Assembly (NCBI GenBank): GCA_016721425.1
Contig: JADKID010000043.1
Coordinates: 62,001-126,000 of the forward strand
DNA: 64,000 bases
From: Bryobacterales bacterium
GTDB lineage: Bacteria; Acidobacteriota; Terriglobia; Bryobacterales; Bryobacteraceae
Direction of reading: 5' to 3'
Position 1 is the stretch's first letter, and every line of letters starts with the position of its first letter. A program made the translations under genes and the position numbers. The notes beneath the pieces were generated by a model, which did no database searches, was not told the DNA's origin, and worked only from the letters and a program-made list of their open reading frames with translations. Positions 6,866 to 15,568 of this stretch are shown here, piece after piece.

Positions 6866-8491
6866 ATGCCCAAGATCGTCCGTGGCGCTACGCCGATTAC
6901 CGGAGAAGTATCTTCCAGCGGGCTGCAGTTTCGGCTGCCTCCAGCGCTGATCGATCGGGCGGCCCAACGCCTTTGCTGGATTTCCCTGGTTTGCGCGACA
7001 ACAACGGTGCTGATGTTCCTGGTCCACGGCTGGCTGCAGCCGGAGGTCCGGGCGATGCGGGCCGCCGATCCCACACTGCCCTTGCTGGCGTTGGCGATGG
7101 TGCTTGTTTCGTCGGGGATGGTGGCGGTACAACGCTATCGGTTGCTATCCAGTTGGGCGATTCTCAACACAGGGCTGGTCTTCGAGGTATTCGTCGCATT
7201 TGCGATTTCGCTCTTCGAGACCGCGCTGCCGTTGCCGAAGGACCACTATGTGCTGGGCGTGTCGATGGTGGCGGTGTGGATCACCGTTTGCGGGTTGCTG
7301 ATTCCGAATGCGCCGCTGATGACGGCGGTCGTGGGGTTGCTATCGGCCGCGATGTGGCCGGCGGCGTACTATCTGAACGTGCATCTGCACGGCTATGAGG
7401 CACTACCCGCGAGCCGGCTTGGTGTCTTCCATTTTGTCAATTTCAGCATGGCGTTCTGGGCCTATTTCCTGAACAAACGGATCTACGCGCTGGAGATGTC
7501 GGCGCACCGCGCGCAGGAGATGGGCAGCTACGACCTGATTGCGTTGCTGGGCCGCGGCGGGATGGGCGAGGTGTGGCGGGCGCGGCACAAGATGCTGGCG
7601 CGTGACTCCGCGATCAAGGTGATCCGGCCGGAGGTGCTGATGGCGCAACCGGGGCGGCAGGCCGACATGGTGCGGCGGCGATTTGAGCGGGAGGCGCGGG
7701 CGACGGCGAACCTCCGGAGTCCGCACACCGTGGATCTTTATGATTTTGGGGCCTCGCAGGACGGCAGCTTCTATTTTGTGATGGAGTTGCTGGACGGCGT
7801 GAATCTGCAGGTGCTGGTGGACAAGTTCGGGCCGCAACCTGCCAAGCGCGTGGTGTTCCTGTTGCGGCAGATCTGCGATTCGCTGGAAGAGGCGCACCGG
7901 GCGTCGTTGATCCACAGGGATATCAAGCCGAGCAATATCTACCTCTGTGCCCAGGGCCTTCAGTTTGACTACATCAAGGTGCTGGATTTTGGGCTGGTGA
8001 AAAGCACGAGCAGCCCGGAGCTTTCGCAGATGACCATGGAGGGCCAGGCCGCGGGGACACCGGCGTACATGGCGCCCGAGGCATCGTTGGGCGAGCAACG
8101 GATCGACGGGCGCAGTGACCTCTACTCCGTGGGATGTGTGGCCTACTATCTGCTGACCGGGCGCCTGCTGTTTGAAGAGGCCACGGCGACGGCAACGGCG
8201 CTGGCCCATGTGCAGAAGGTTGTAGTGCCGCCCTCGGCACGGACAGAGATGCCGGTGCCCGGGGATCTGGAAGAGCTGGTGTTGGCGTGTCTGGCCAAGA
8301 AGCCGGAGGACCGGCCGCACAGCGCTCAGGAGCTTTCGCGGCGGCTGGCGGCATTGCAGTGCTCCGGTGAATGGGGCAGGGACGAAGCGGCGGCGTGGTG
8401 GCAGCGGAATTTGCCGGTGACCTCGGCGGAGCGGGTGGCGACGCAGCGAGAATCGGCCGGCACAATCGTCACGTCCGCCAGTGGAATGTAA
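6866..8491 (+). CDS. Membrane-anchored serine/threonine protein kinase
   Basis: 541 aa. The N-terminal ~205 residues carry about six hydrophobic segments (e.g. LCWISLVCATTTVLMFLVHG, YVLGVSMVAVWITVCGLL) with no sizeable extracellular sensor domain. A Hanks-type kinase follows from ~217: glycine loop LGRGGMGEV (~224), lysine in AIKVIRP, catalytic HRDIKPSN (~349), DFG (~374) and GTPAYMAPE (~395). The kinase is therefore C-terminal and cytoplasmic, the reverse of PknB-type order. All catalytic residues look intact. The stop overlaps the next start by 11 bp, implying translational coupling with the carrier protein downstream, which could be a substrate; that link is inferred only. Confidence 0.93.
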   Translation: MPKIVRGATPITGEVSSSGLQFRLPPALIDRAAQRLCWISLVCATTTVLMFLVHGWLQPEVRAMRAADPTLPLLALAMVLVSSGMVAVQRYRLLSSWAILNTGLVFEVFVAFAISLFETALPLPKDHYVLGVSMVAVWITVCGLLIPNAPLMTAVVGLLSAAMWPAAYYLNVHLHGYEALPASRLGVFHFVNFSMAFWAYFLNKRIYALEMSAHRAQEMGSYDLIALLGRGGMGEVWRARHKMLARDSAIKVIRPEVLMAQPGRQADMVRRRFEREARATANLRSPHTVDLYDFGASQDGSFYFVMELLDGVNLQVLVDKFGPQPAKRVVFLLRQICDSLEEAHRASLIHRDIKPSNIYLCAQGLQFDYIKVLDFGLVKSTSSPELSQMTMEGQAAGTPAYMAPEASLGEQRIDGRSDLYSVGCVAYYLLTGRLLFEEATATATALAHVQKVVVPPSARTEMPVPGDLEELVLACLAKKPEDRPHSAQELSRRLAALQCSGEWGRDEAAAWWQRNLPVTSAERVATQRESAGTIVTSASGM

Positions 8492-10649
8492 CGGCGTGGA
8501 CAAGTGGAATAGCGACAATCTGACGCGGCAGGCGATGCTCTGCGCGGCCATCGCGATGGCCCACCAGGTGGCGAGCAAGGCGACGCGGGACGCCCTCTTT
8601 TTGGGCGCTTTTCCATCGAGCGATCTGCCGCGGATTGTGATCGCCGGAGCGGCCGCTTCGCTGGCGCTGGGGTGGGCGTTTTCGCGGCTGCTCAGCGCGT
8701 TTGGTCCGCGGCGTGTGGTGCCCGCGGGATTTGTACTCAGCGCATTGGTGCAGGCGCTGGCGTGGCGGTTCCAGCCGGAGTTCCCGAAACTGGTGGCGGC
8801 GGGAATGTATCTGCACCTGGTGGCATTTGGAGCGGTGCTGCTGAGCGGGTTCTGGTCGATGTCGAGTGAGCTGTTTGACGCGCGAACGGCCAAGTTGCGA
8901 TTTGGCCGCATCGCGGGTGCCGGTACGGCGGGCGGGATTGCCGGCGGGATCATGGCGGAACGGGTGGCGGCGTGGTTTCCGCAGGAGTTTTCTCTGCTGA
9001 TGCTGGCAATGCTGCATCTGGCGGCGGCCGCAGGGTTGGTAGTGTTGCGGAGGGCGCCAGGCGCGGTGAGGCCGGCCGAGCCGGAGGCGGTGCCGGCGCG
9101 GGAGGTTTTCCGGCAGGCGCCATATCTGAGGTATCTGGCGGGGCTGGTGCTATTGGGGACGGCGAGCGCGGCGGTGCTGGATTATCTGTTCAAGGTGGGG
9201 GCGGCGGAGACGTTTGGCAGGGGCGCGAATCTACTGCGGTTTTTCGCGATCTTTTACACTTGCGCTCAGATACTGACGTTTTTGACGCAGACGTTTCTCA
9301 CCAGACCGGCACTGGAGAAACTGGGGCTGAGCCGGACGGTGGCAACCCTGCCGGTGGCGGTGGGGCTGGGTGGCATGGCGGCATTGAGCTTCCCCGTTTT
9401 CGGGGCGTATGCGCTGGCGCGAGGGTTGGAGCAGATTTTGCGCGGGTCGCTATTCCGGTCCGGCTACGAACTCTTCTACAACCCGGTGCCTGCGGCCGAG
9501 AAGCGCTCGGCAAAGACGCTGATCGACGTGGGCTGCGATCGGATGGGCGATGCGCTGGGCGCGGGCGTAGTGCAACTGTTTCTATTACTGGGGCCGTCGC
9601 TGGTGCGAAGCGAGGCGCTGGGCGTGACAATCGGATTTGCAGTCGCGGCGCTCTGGCTGGCGATGCGGTTGGACAAGGCCTATTCCCTCATCCTGGAGCG
9701 GAGTCTGGTGAGCCGGGCGGAAGAACTGGATCTCCTCACTGGAGGGGACGCAGACGGAATGCCAATGTCGATGCAGACCATCACGGTGGCAAGGCCGCGC
9801 AGGTCGCAGCAGGAGAGACCTGCGCCGAAACCGGAGATGCGGGCTGAGGGTGACGAGGTGCTGGAGTCGCTGCGTGTGCTGCGTTCCGGCGACGTCGGGC
9901 GGGTCCGCTCGGAGTTGCGCCGATTGCCGCCGCTGGATGGCGTGCAGGCGGCGCAGGTGATCCGATTGCTGGCGTGGGATCTGGTATCGAGCGATGCCCG
10001 AAGGGTGCTGCTGGAGTCTAGGGACCGGTTGGTGGGTGTGATGGTGGATCATCTGACGGATCCCGACGAGGACTTCGCGGTGCGGCGGCGGCTGCCGCGG
10101 ATCCTGGCGCATTGCGACAACCCACGAGCTGTGATGGGGTTGTTGCTGGGGTTGCAGGACGCGCGGTTCGAGGTGCGGTTCAACTGTGGCCGATCGCTCG
10201 ACGCAGTGAAGCAGAGGAATCCGGAGACGGAAATTCCCGAGGAAGCGGTCCACGCGATTCTGGAGCGCGAACTGTCGGCGTCGCGCACAATCTGGGAGAG
10301 CTACCGTCTGTTGGACCGGCGCGAGGCTGGCGAGGAATACGAGTTTCTGGACGACAACCTGCGGGAGCGGGCGAACCAGAGCATGGAGCACGTGTTCTCG
10401 CTGCTGGCGCTGGTGCTGCCGCGAGAGCCGCTGAAGATCGCGTTCCAGGCGTTGCACACCGACGACAGGATGCTGCGCGGGTTGGCTCGGGAGTATATGG
10501 ACACACTTCTGCCGGACGAGGTGAAGGAGAAGTTCTGGACCATGGTGGAGGCCATTCCAACGGCCGAGGCAGCGACGCCCGCGGAGACGCTGGAGAGACT
10601 GGTGCGATCCAGCCACACATTGCTGCGCAAGCGCGCAGGCGCCGAATAG
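8481..10649 (+). CDS. Nucleotide translocase-like (NTT/TLC or MFS-fold) carrier with a C-terminal helical-repeat domain
   Basis: 722 aa starting at GTG 8481 inside the kinase gene (a GTG at 8496 is an alternative). Residues ~15-400 contain about twelve hydrophobic segments. The pattern SKATRDALFLGAFPSSDLPR, then LFDARTAKLRFGRIAGAGTAGG, resembles Npt1/Npt2-type ATP/ADP translocase-like proteins. From ~440 it is soluble and rich in helical pairs (DEDFAVRRRLPRILAHCDNP, VRFNCGRSLDAVKQR), consistent with HEAT-like repeats. Such MFS/NTT plus HEAT fusions occur in free-living bacteria and their substrates are mostly unknown. Coupled to the upstream kinase. Stop-to-stop gap with the convergent gene is only 1 bp. 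Substrate not claimed. Confidence 0.7.
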   Translation: MECNGVDKWNSDNLTRQAMLCAAIAMAHQVASKATRDALFLGAFPSSDLPRIVIAGAAASLALGWAFSRLLSAFGPRRVVPAGFVLSALVQALAWRFQPEFPKLVAAGMYLHLVAFGAVLLSGFWSMSSELFDARTAKLRFGRIAGAGTAGGIAGGIMAERVAAWFPQEFSLLMLAMLHLAAAAGLVVLRRAPGAVRPAEPEAVPAREVFRQAPYLRYLAGLVLLGTASAAVLDYLFKVGAAETFGRGANLLRFFAIFYTCAQILTFLTQTFLTRPALEKLGLSRTVATLPVAVGLGGMAALSFPVFGAYALARGLEQILRGSLFRSGYELFYNPVPAAEKRSAKTLIDVGCDRMGDALGAGVVQLFLLLGPSLVRSEALGVTIGFAVAALWLAMRLDKAYSLILERSLVSRAEELDLLTGGDADGMPMSMQTITVARPRRSQQERPAPKPEMRAEGDEVLESLRVLRSGDVGRVRSELRRLPPLDGVQAAQVIRLLAWDLVSSDARRVLLESRDRLVGVMVDHLTDPDEDFAVRRRLPRILAHCDNPRAVMGLLLGLQDARFEVRFNCGRSLDAVKQRNPETEIPEEAVHAILERELSASRTIWESYRLLDRREAGEEYEFLDDNLRERANQSMEHVFSLLALVLPREPLKIAFQALHTDDRMLRGLAREYMDTLLPDEVKEKFWTMVEAIPTAEAATPAETLERLVRSSHTLLRKRAGAE

Positions 10650-10650
10650 C

Positions 10651-12030
10651 CTATACGGTCCGCTTAGCGTGCTCGCGGGCGATGCGGCCGGCAACCCACA
10701 ACCACACCAGGACGAGCACTACATTGACCCAGGCGAACTGGGTGACGGTGAGCGCGGCGACGCCCGTTCCAAGGAACACGATGCCGGCGGCGAACATATC
10801 GCCGGAGCGCATGCAGAAGGTGTCGATGGCGGCCTTGGCTTTGTATTTGGCCTCGCGGGATGTGGGCAGCCAGAGCGCCTGCTTGACGGTGTTCTGCACC
10901 GAGTAATCGGCCGAATTCTCAAGCGTCTTGACGGCGCGCACGATGGCGAGGATGGGGGCGACGGCGAGCACGGAGTAGCTCATCAGAGAGATGAGCGGCA
11001 GGAAGAAGAGCGAGCCGCGGATGCCCGCGTGTTTGAAGATGCGGGAGACGCCGAAGGCCTGGACGAGGAGGCCGATGCCGTTGACCCAGGCGAAATAGGA
11101 GCCGTAGAAGCTGCCGATGAACTGCTTCTTGGCGGCGCCGGCGAGACCCAGGCGGGCGGCCTCATCGGTGACCAGGCGGCTGAGGAGATACTCGCCGGAG
11201 GTGTTGACGATGTTGAGCAGAATGGTGAGCAGGGCGATCCAGAGGAGGTACTTGTCCTGGAGAATGAGTGCAAAGCCACCCTCGCTGGAGAGCACTTCCC
11301 GCGCCTCCTTCGCGGACTCAGCTGGATCCCGGCGGACTTGGACGGAGTTGGCCCAGTAGACCAGACCCGCGGTGGTGAGCAGGATGGCGGCGGCGGCGAG
11401 CATCAGGCCGTAAGGTGAGAATGCGAAGTGATCGACGAGAAGAGCGGCGGCTTCTGCGCCGGCGAGGGCTCCCACGCTGCTGCCGACACCGATGAGAGGA
11501 AAGAGGCGGCGGCCCTGGCCCTCCGTGTACAAATCGTTCGCAAAGGCCCAAAACTGGGAGACGACGAAAACGCTGAAAATGCCCACCCAGATGTAGTAAA
11601 CGACGCCTTCGTGGACGCCCTGTGAGCCGACGAAAGAGAAGAGCAGAAGGTGCGTCACGAAAAAGAGCGTGAGGCCGGCGACGAGCTTGACCCGGTTGAC
11701 CTTCGTGCCGGCCCAGCCATAGACGGGGACGAGGAGGAGTAGGAGGAGTGCCTGGCCGGCGGCGGAGTAGGTCTTCACCTCGGCGCCGCCCTCGGTGAGG
11801 ATCAGGGCCTCGCGGGCGGTTTTGATGAGGTAGTAGGAGCCAAGAAGAAGGAAGGCGTTGACGGTCATGAGGACCACACCAAGGCCCTCACCGGCGCGCA
11901 CGTCGGCAAAGAAGGAGAGGAGCTTTTCGACGGGGCTCCTCGGCGTATCGTCGCCGGTGTTGAAGAGCGGGAAAGATTTCAGAGAGCCCGTTTCCGGGTG
12001 GGTGAACAGAGTTTTTGGATCTCGCGCCAC
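10651..12030 (-). CDS. Npt1/Npt2-family nucleotide translocase-like carrier
   Basis: 459 aa with about twelve membrane segments. Family-type stretches include NAFLLLGSYYLIKTAREALI (N-terminal helix of ADP/ATP-translocase-like carriers), QFWAFANDLYTEGQGRRLFP and GVGSSVGALAGAEAAALLVD. In intracellular parasites this fold exchanges ATP for ADP; in free-living bacteria the substrate is not established. Unlike its neighbour at 8481-10649 it has no C-terminal repeat domain. The two are convergent and probably distant paralogues. It is the last visible gene of its strand here, 32 bp from the phosphatase stop. Membrane location is clear from sequence; the transported molecule is not. Confidence 0.75.
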   Translation of the reverse strand: MARDPKTLFTHPETGSLKSFPLFNTGDDTPRSPVEKLLSFFADVRAGEGLGVVLMTVNAFLLLGSYYLIKTAREALILTEGGAEVKTYSAAGQALLLLLLVPVYGWAGTKVNRVKLVAGLTLFFVTHLLLFSFVGSQGVHEGVVYYIWVGIFSVFVVSQFWAFANDLYTEGQGRRLFPLIGVGSSVGALAGAEAAALLVDHFAFSPYGLMLAAAAILLTTAGLVYWANSVQVRRDPAESAKEAREVLSSEGGFALILQDKYLLWIALLTILLNIVNTSGEYLLSRLVTDEAARLGLAGAAKKQFIGSFYGSYFAWVNGIGLLVQAFGVSRIFKHAGIRGSLFFLPLISLMSYSVLAVAPILAIVRAVKTLENSADYSVQNTVKQALWLPTSREAKYKAKAAIDTFCMRSGDMFAAGIVFLGTGVAALTVTQFAWVNVVLVLVWLWVAGRIAREHAKRTV

Positions 12031-12062
12031 AGGCTAGTATTAGCAGAAAACCAGGGTGGTTT

Positions 12063-13286
12063 TCAGGGGATGGTGAACACAGACTGTTGGGGGTGGCCCG
12101 CGGAGTTGACCGGGACAATGGGACTGACGCCGATGGGCGTGACGAAAACCTTGGCGTCGCGGATCTCCACGAGGAGGAAATGGTTCTGGGGTGCCCAGGC
12201 TTGGACGTTGGCTGCATCCATGCGGGCCCGCACGTCGCCGTCTCGCAAGGCGCCGCCGGAGCCGGTGACGAAATGGCGGATGCCGTAGCTGCGCGCATTG
12301 ACGCGGCTCGCCTGGAAGTTGTGCTCGTGGCCCTGGAATGTAACCTGCACACCGTTGTCGGAGAAGAGCTGGAGCCAGTGTTTGAAACGGAGTTCGTTAT
12401 TCTCCTCGTCGTGGGCGGGCCCGGCGTTGAAGATGGAGTGATGGAAATAGGCGACGCGCCAGGGCGCGGTGGCGCGGGGTAGCTGCTCTCGGAGCCAGGC
12501 GGTCTGCGGACCGTCGGGCAGAAAGGCGGGCCGCGTCGAGCCGGTCTCCGTGTTGGAGGTGGAATCGAGGGCAACGAAATCGGCGAGGCCGGCGTATCGG
12601 AAGCGATAGTAGCGGCGGGGTTCGCCGCCGGGAAAGAAGAAGTTGTCGAGGTAGGCCGGGAGGTCGGCGTGGTGATCGGACTCGTTGCCGTCGTGATTGC
12701 CGAGAGTCGGATAGAAGGGGATGCGCTGGAGGATTCCGGCGTAGGGGACGAAGAAGCGGGGCCACCAATCGGAGTCGTCGGAGCCGGTGGCTGTCCGGAA
12801 GATGCTGAAGCCCTTGCCGTAGATATTGTCGCCGGTGGTGAGGACGAAGCGGATGGGATCTGGGCCCGATGCGCGTTTGATGACGAGATCGGTCATGACG
12901 CGGGCGAGGTCGTACTGGGCCTTGCCGGAGTCGCCGTAGTCGCCGAGGACGAGGAACGAGAGGCGGGTGGCGCTGGCTGCCCAGGTGCGGAGGCGGCCGC
13001 TGCCGGCGGGTTGGCCCGCGACCTGGACAGACCAGGCGTATTCGGTGTCTGGTTCGAGCCCCTCGACGCGCGCCCAGGCTTTGCTGGTTTCCACTACGCG
13101 CTGACCGATGCGCACGGTGGCGGGCCCGTAGCTGCGGGCGCCGCGGCCGATGCGGTTGCCGGCGCCTTCTTGCCGGCCCCACGCCAGGACGGCGGAACTG
13201 GGGCCGAGTTCGCCGACGTAGATCGTGAAAGGTTCCGCGGCGGACAAAACGCCGGCGGCGAAAAAGGCGAGCAGTCTGACTAGCAT
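12063..13286 (-). CDS. Secreted purple-acid-phosphatase-like metallophosphoesterase
   Basis: 407 aa. Signal peptide MLVRLLAFFAAGVLSAAEP. Residues ~20-105 look like the fibronectin-type N-terminal domain of purple acid phosphatases. The calcineurin-like core follows: LGDYGDSG (~112), TGDNIYGKG, LGNHDGNES (~196), FHHSIFNAG and FQGHEHNFQ (~318). All metal-ligand motifs (D, D/Y, N, H, H, GHEH) are visible, so it is probably an active phosphoesterase in the periplasm or outside the cell. The upstream gene ends 3 bp before its start, so the two are co-transcribed. Confidence 0.9.
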   Translation of the reverse strand: MLVRLLAFFAAGVLSAAEPFTIYVGELGPSSAVLAWGRQEGAGNRIGRGARSYGPATVRIGQRVVETSKAWARVEGLEPDTEYAWSVQVAGQPAGSGRLRTWAASATRLSFLVLGDYGDSGKAQYDLARVMTDLVIKRASGPDPIRFVLTTGDNIYGKGFSIFRTATGSDDSDWWPRFFVPYAGILQRIPFYPTLGNHDGNESDHHADLPAYLDNFFFPGGEPRRYYRFRYAGLADFVALDSTSNTETGSTRPAFLPDGPQTAWLREQLPRATAPWRVAYFHHSIFNAGPAHDEENNELRFKHWLQLFSDNGVQVTFQGHEHNFQASRVNARSYGIRHFVTGSGGALRDGDVRARMDAANVQAWAPQNHFLLVEIRDAKVFVTPIGVSPIVPVNSAGHPQQSVFTIP

Positions 13287-13289
13287 GGG

Positions 13290-13889
13290 CTACTCGATGA
13301 GGATGCGGATGGACCTCTCGTCGAAGAGGCGGGCGTCGGGGCCAAGACGCACGTAGAGATAACGGGATTTCGATTCAGAGGGGTGATATTCGAAGTACTG
13401 CAGCGTGTCGATTTCGCCGTATGCGCCGCAGACCTCCGCGCTGGGCTCGGCTTCGCGCTGTCTGGCGGCCTCGGCTTTGTAAGGGCCGTAAGGCACGATC
13501 TGCCAGGCTTCGGCGCCAGGGGCGAGCGAGAGCTTCTCCGTAATATCAGCTACCTCGCAGCCGGCCTTCTGGCGGGAGGAGAGCTTCGCCTTGAATCGGC
13601 CGTCGATGGTTTCGCGCACCTTCTGCCGTTCGGGCTTCTCGTAGACTTCGAGTGCGATGGGACTCTGGGCTGGGTTCTTACCGGGGACGACGATGCGAAC
13701 TGTGCTGTTGGCCGAGACGAATTTTGGCGCGTTGCCGCCCGGGCACTCCTGGACCAGCATGAGGATGCCGAGTTGCTCGTCGCGCCACGGTTTCCAGGCG
13801 CAACCTGCGCTTGGGGGGCGCGAGGGCTTGAGCGCGTCTTGAGACCAGGCGAGAGCGCTAACTGCGAGCAGAGCGAAGAACAACCTCAT
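13290..13889 (-). CDS. Exported protein of unknown function
   Basis: 199 aa from ATG 13889 (MRLFFALLAVSALAWSQD, a signal peptide cleaved near ASQ/WSQ). The mature part has several cysteines (GCAWKPW, VQECPGG, AGCEVAD, EVCGAYG) that could form two disulfides, and mixed beta-strand character (STVRIVVPGKN, SRYLYVRLGPDARLF). No known family recognised. It precedes the metallophosphoesterase gene by 3 bp in an apparent two-gene operon and is divergent from the YbaY-like gene. Confidence 0.75.
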   Translation of the reverse strand: MRLFFALLAVSALAWSQDALKPSRPPSAGCAWKPWRDEQLGILMLVQECPGGNAPKFVSANSTVRIVVPGKNPAQSPIALEVYEKPERQKVRETIDGRFKAKLSSRQKAGCEVADITEKLSLAPGAEAWQIVPYGPYKAEAARQREAEPSAEVCGAYGEIDTLQYFEYHPSESKSRYLYVRLGPDARLFDERSIRILIE

Positions 13890-13913
13890 GCTACCCATTG
13901 TCTAACGATTATC

Positions 13914-14330
13914 ATGGTCAGGATGCGAGCGCTAATTCTGCTGGCTCTCAGTGGAGCCTTTTTGATGGTCGGGCAGACGCCCGCGGCGAAGGTGGCAGGC
14001 ATGGTTACGCACCGGCAGAGGATCGCTCTTCCGCCGGCGGCCATCGTGGAAGTGACGCTGCAGGACGTGTCGCGGGCCGATGCGCCGGCGGTGGTGCTCG
14101 GCAGGCAAACCATCGAGTTGGAGGGGCGGCAAGTGCCAGTGCCGTTTGAGATCAGCTACGATCCGGCGAAGATCGAAGTGCGCTCTCGCTACACAGTGGC
14201 CGCGCGGATCACGGTGGAGGGCAAGCTGATCTTCATCAGTGACACCATCCATCCGGTGATCACGCGGGGCGCCGCGCGCATGGTGGAGATTGTGGTTGTG
14301 CCGGCGGGCGGAGCACGCGGAAAGAAATAA
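13914..14330 (+). CDS. YbaY/YscW-like exported beta-sandwich protein
   Basis: 138 aa. After a signal peptide (ALILLALSGAFLMVGQTPA) comes the pattern VAGMVTHRQRIALPPAAIVE, VTLQDVSRADAPAVVLGRQT and PFEISYDPAKIEVRSRYTVA, which matches the YbaY/type III secretion pilotin-like domain (PF09619). There is no lipobox cysteine, so it is probably soluble periplasmic rather than a lipoprotein. Start ATG 13914 or 13923; both give an acceptable signal peptide. Its stop shares one base with the start of the MFS gene (TAATG), so the genes are coupled. Role in envelope stress or assembly is only family-level knowledge. Confidence 0.75.
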   Translation: MVRMRALILLALSGAFLMVGQTPAAKVAGMVTHRQRIALPPAAIVEVTLQDVSRADAPAVVLGRQTIELEGRQVPVPFEISYDPAKIEVRSRYTVAARITVEGKLIFISDTIHPVITRGAARMVEIVVVPAGGARGKK

Positions 14331-15568
14331 TGCAGTCACGCTACAAGTGGGCAGTGGTGGGGATGTTGTGGTTCGTGTGTTTCTTCAACTACGCGGACCG
14401 GCAGGCGATTTTCTCGGTGTTTCCGCTTTTGAAAAGCGAGCTGAACCTGACCGATGTGCAACTGGGCATCGTCGGCAGCGCGTTCATGTGGGTGTACGCG
14501 CTAATGGGGCCGTTTGCGGGGCTCATCGGCGACCGCCTGTCGCGCAAGACGCTGATTGTCGGCGGGCTGATTTTCTGGTCGCTGGTGACCATCGCAACCG
14601 CGCTTTCCACGACCTACTGGCAGTTGGTCCTGTTCCGGGCTCTGGAAGGCCTCGGTGAAGCGTTTTACTTCCCGGCGTCCATGTCGCTGGTGAGCGACTA
14701 TCACGGCAAGGCGACACGCTCGCGCGCCATGGCGATCCATCAATCCAGCGTGTACGCCGGCACCATTGCGGGCGGGGCGGTATCTGGATACCTGGCGCAG
14801 CACTACGGATGGCGATCCAGCTTCTATCTATTTGGGACGCTAGGCACGTTGTTGGGCTTGGTCCTGGTGGGGTTGCTGAAGGAGCCGGTACGCGGCCAAT
14901 CGGAAGAGCCGGGCGACGCGCCGGTGCATGGCGCGTTTGATTTCAGCGGCGGCGTGATGAACTCGCTGCGGGCGATCTTCGCGCACCGCATGGTGGCGAT
15001 CCTCATCAGCGTCTTCGTGGGCGCGAATTTCGTGGCCGTGATCTTCCTCACCTGGATGCCATCGTTCCTGTTCCGCAAGTTCGGCATGAGCTTGTCGATG
15101 GCAGGATTGAACGGCACGGCGTACTTGCAGATCGCCTCAGTTTGCGGCGTCATCACGGGCGGGTGGCTAGCGGACAAGTACGCAAAGAAGCATCTGGCGG
15201 GGCGGATGTGGACTCAATCGCTGGGGCTGCTGGTGGGTGTGCCATTCATCTTCCTGGCGGGCTGGACTCTCTCCGTGCCCATGCTGATTCTGGGCATGGC
15301 CGGGTTCGGGTTCTCAAAGGGGCTGTACGACGCGAACATCTGGGCGTCGTTGTACGATGTGGTGAAACCGGAGCAGCGCGCAACGGCGTTGGGGCTGATG
15401 AACTCCATCGGCTGGCTGGGCGGCAGCGTGGCCCCGGTGGCCATCGGATTTGCCGCGCAGACCTACGGCATGAGCGCGTCGATCAGCGCCAGTTCGGTCG
15501 TGTATCTGATGGTCGGCGGCCTGATGATCTACGGGATTCGCTCGTTCATGGAGAAGAAGGCCGCATGA
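14330..15568 (+). CDS. MFS transporter, anion:cation symporter-like (sugar acid type)
   Basis: 412 aa with twelve predicted membrane helices. The N-terminus (WFVCFFNYADRQAIFSVFPL) and motif A-like GLIGDRLSRKTLIVGG are typical of the ACS family that moves hexuronates, galactonate or similar organic acids. Start overlaps the previous stop; its own stop (TGA) overlaps the ATG of the following CxxCH protein, giving a three-gene translationally coupled unit with the YbaY-like gene. Substrate cannot be read from sequence. Confidence 0.88.
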   Translation: MQSRYKWAVVGMLWFVCFFNYADRQAIFSVFPLLKSELNLTDVQLGIVGSAFMWVYALMGPFAGLIGDRLSRKTLIVGGLIFWSLVTIATALSTTYWQLVLFRALEGLGEAFYFPASMSLVSDYHGKATRSRAMAIHQSSVYAGTIAGGAVSGYLAQHYGWRSSFYLFGTLGTLLGLVLVGLLKEPVRGQSEEPGDAPVHGAFDFSGGVMNSLRAIFAHRMVAILISVFVGANFVAVIFLTWMPSFLFRKFGMSLSMAGLNGTAYLQIASVCGVITGGWLADKYAKKHLAGRMWTQSLGLLVGVPFIFLAGWTLSVPMLILGMAGFGFSKGLYDANIWASLYDVVKPEQRATALGLMNSIGWLGGSVAPVAIGFAAQTYGMSASISASSVVYLMVGGLMIYGIRSFMEKKAA

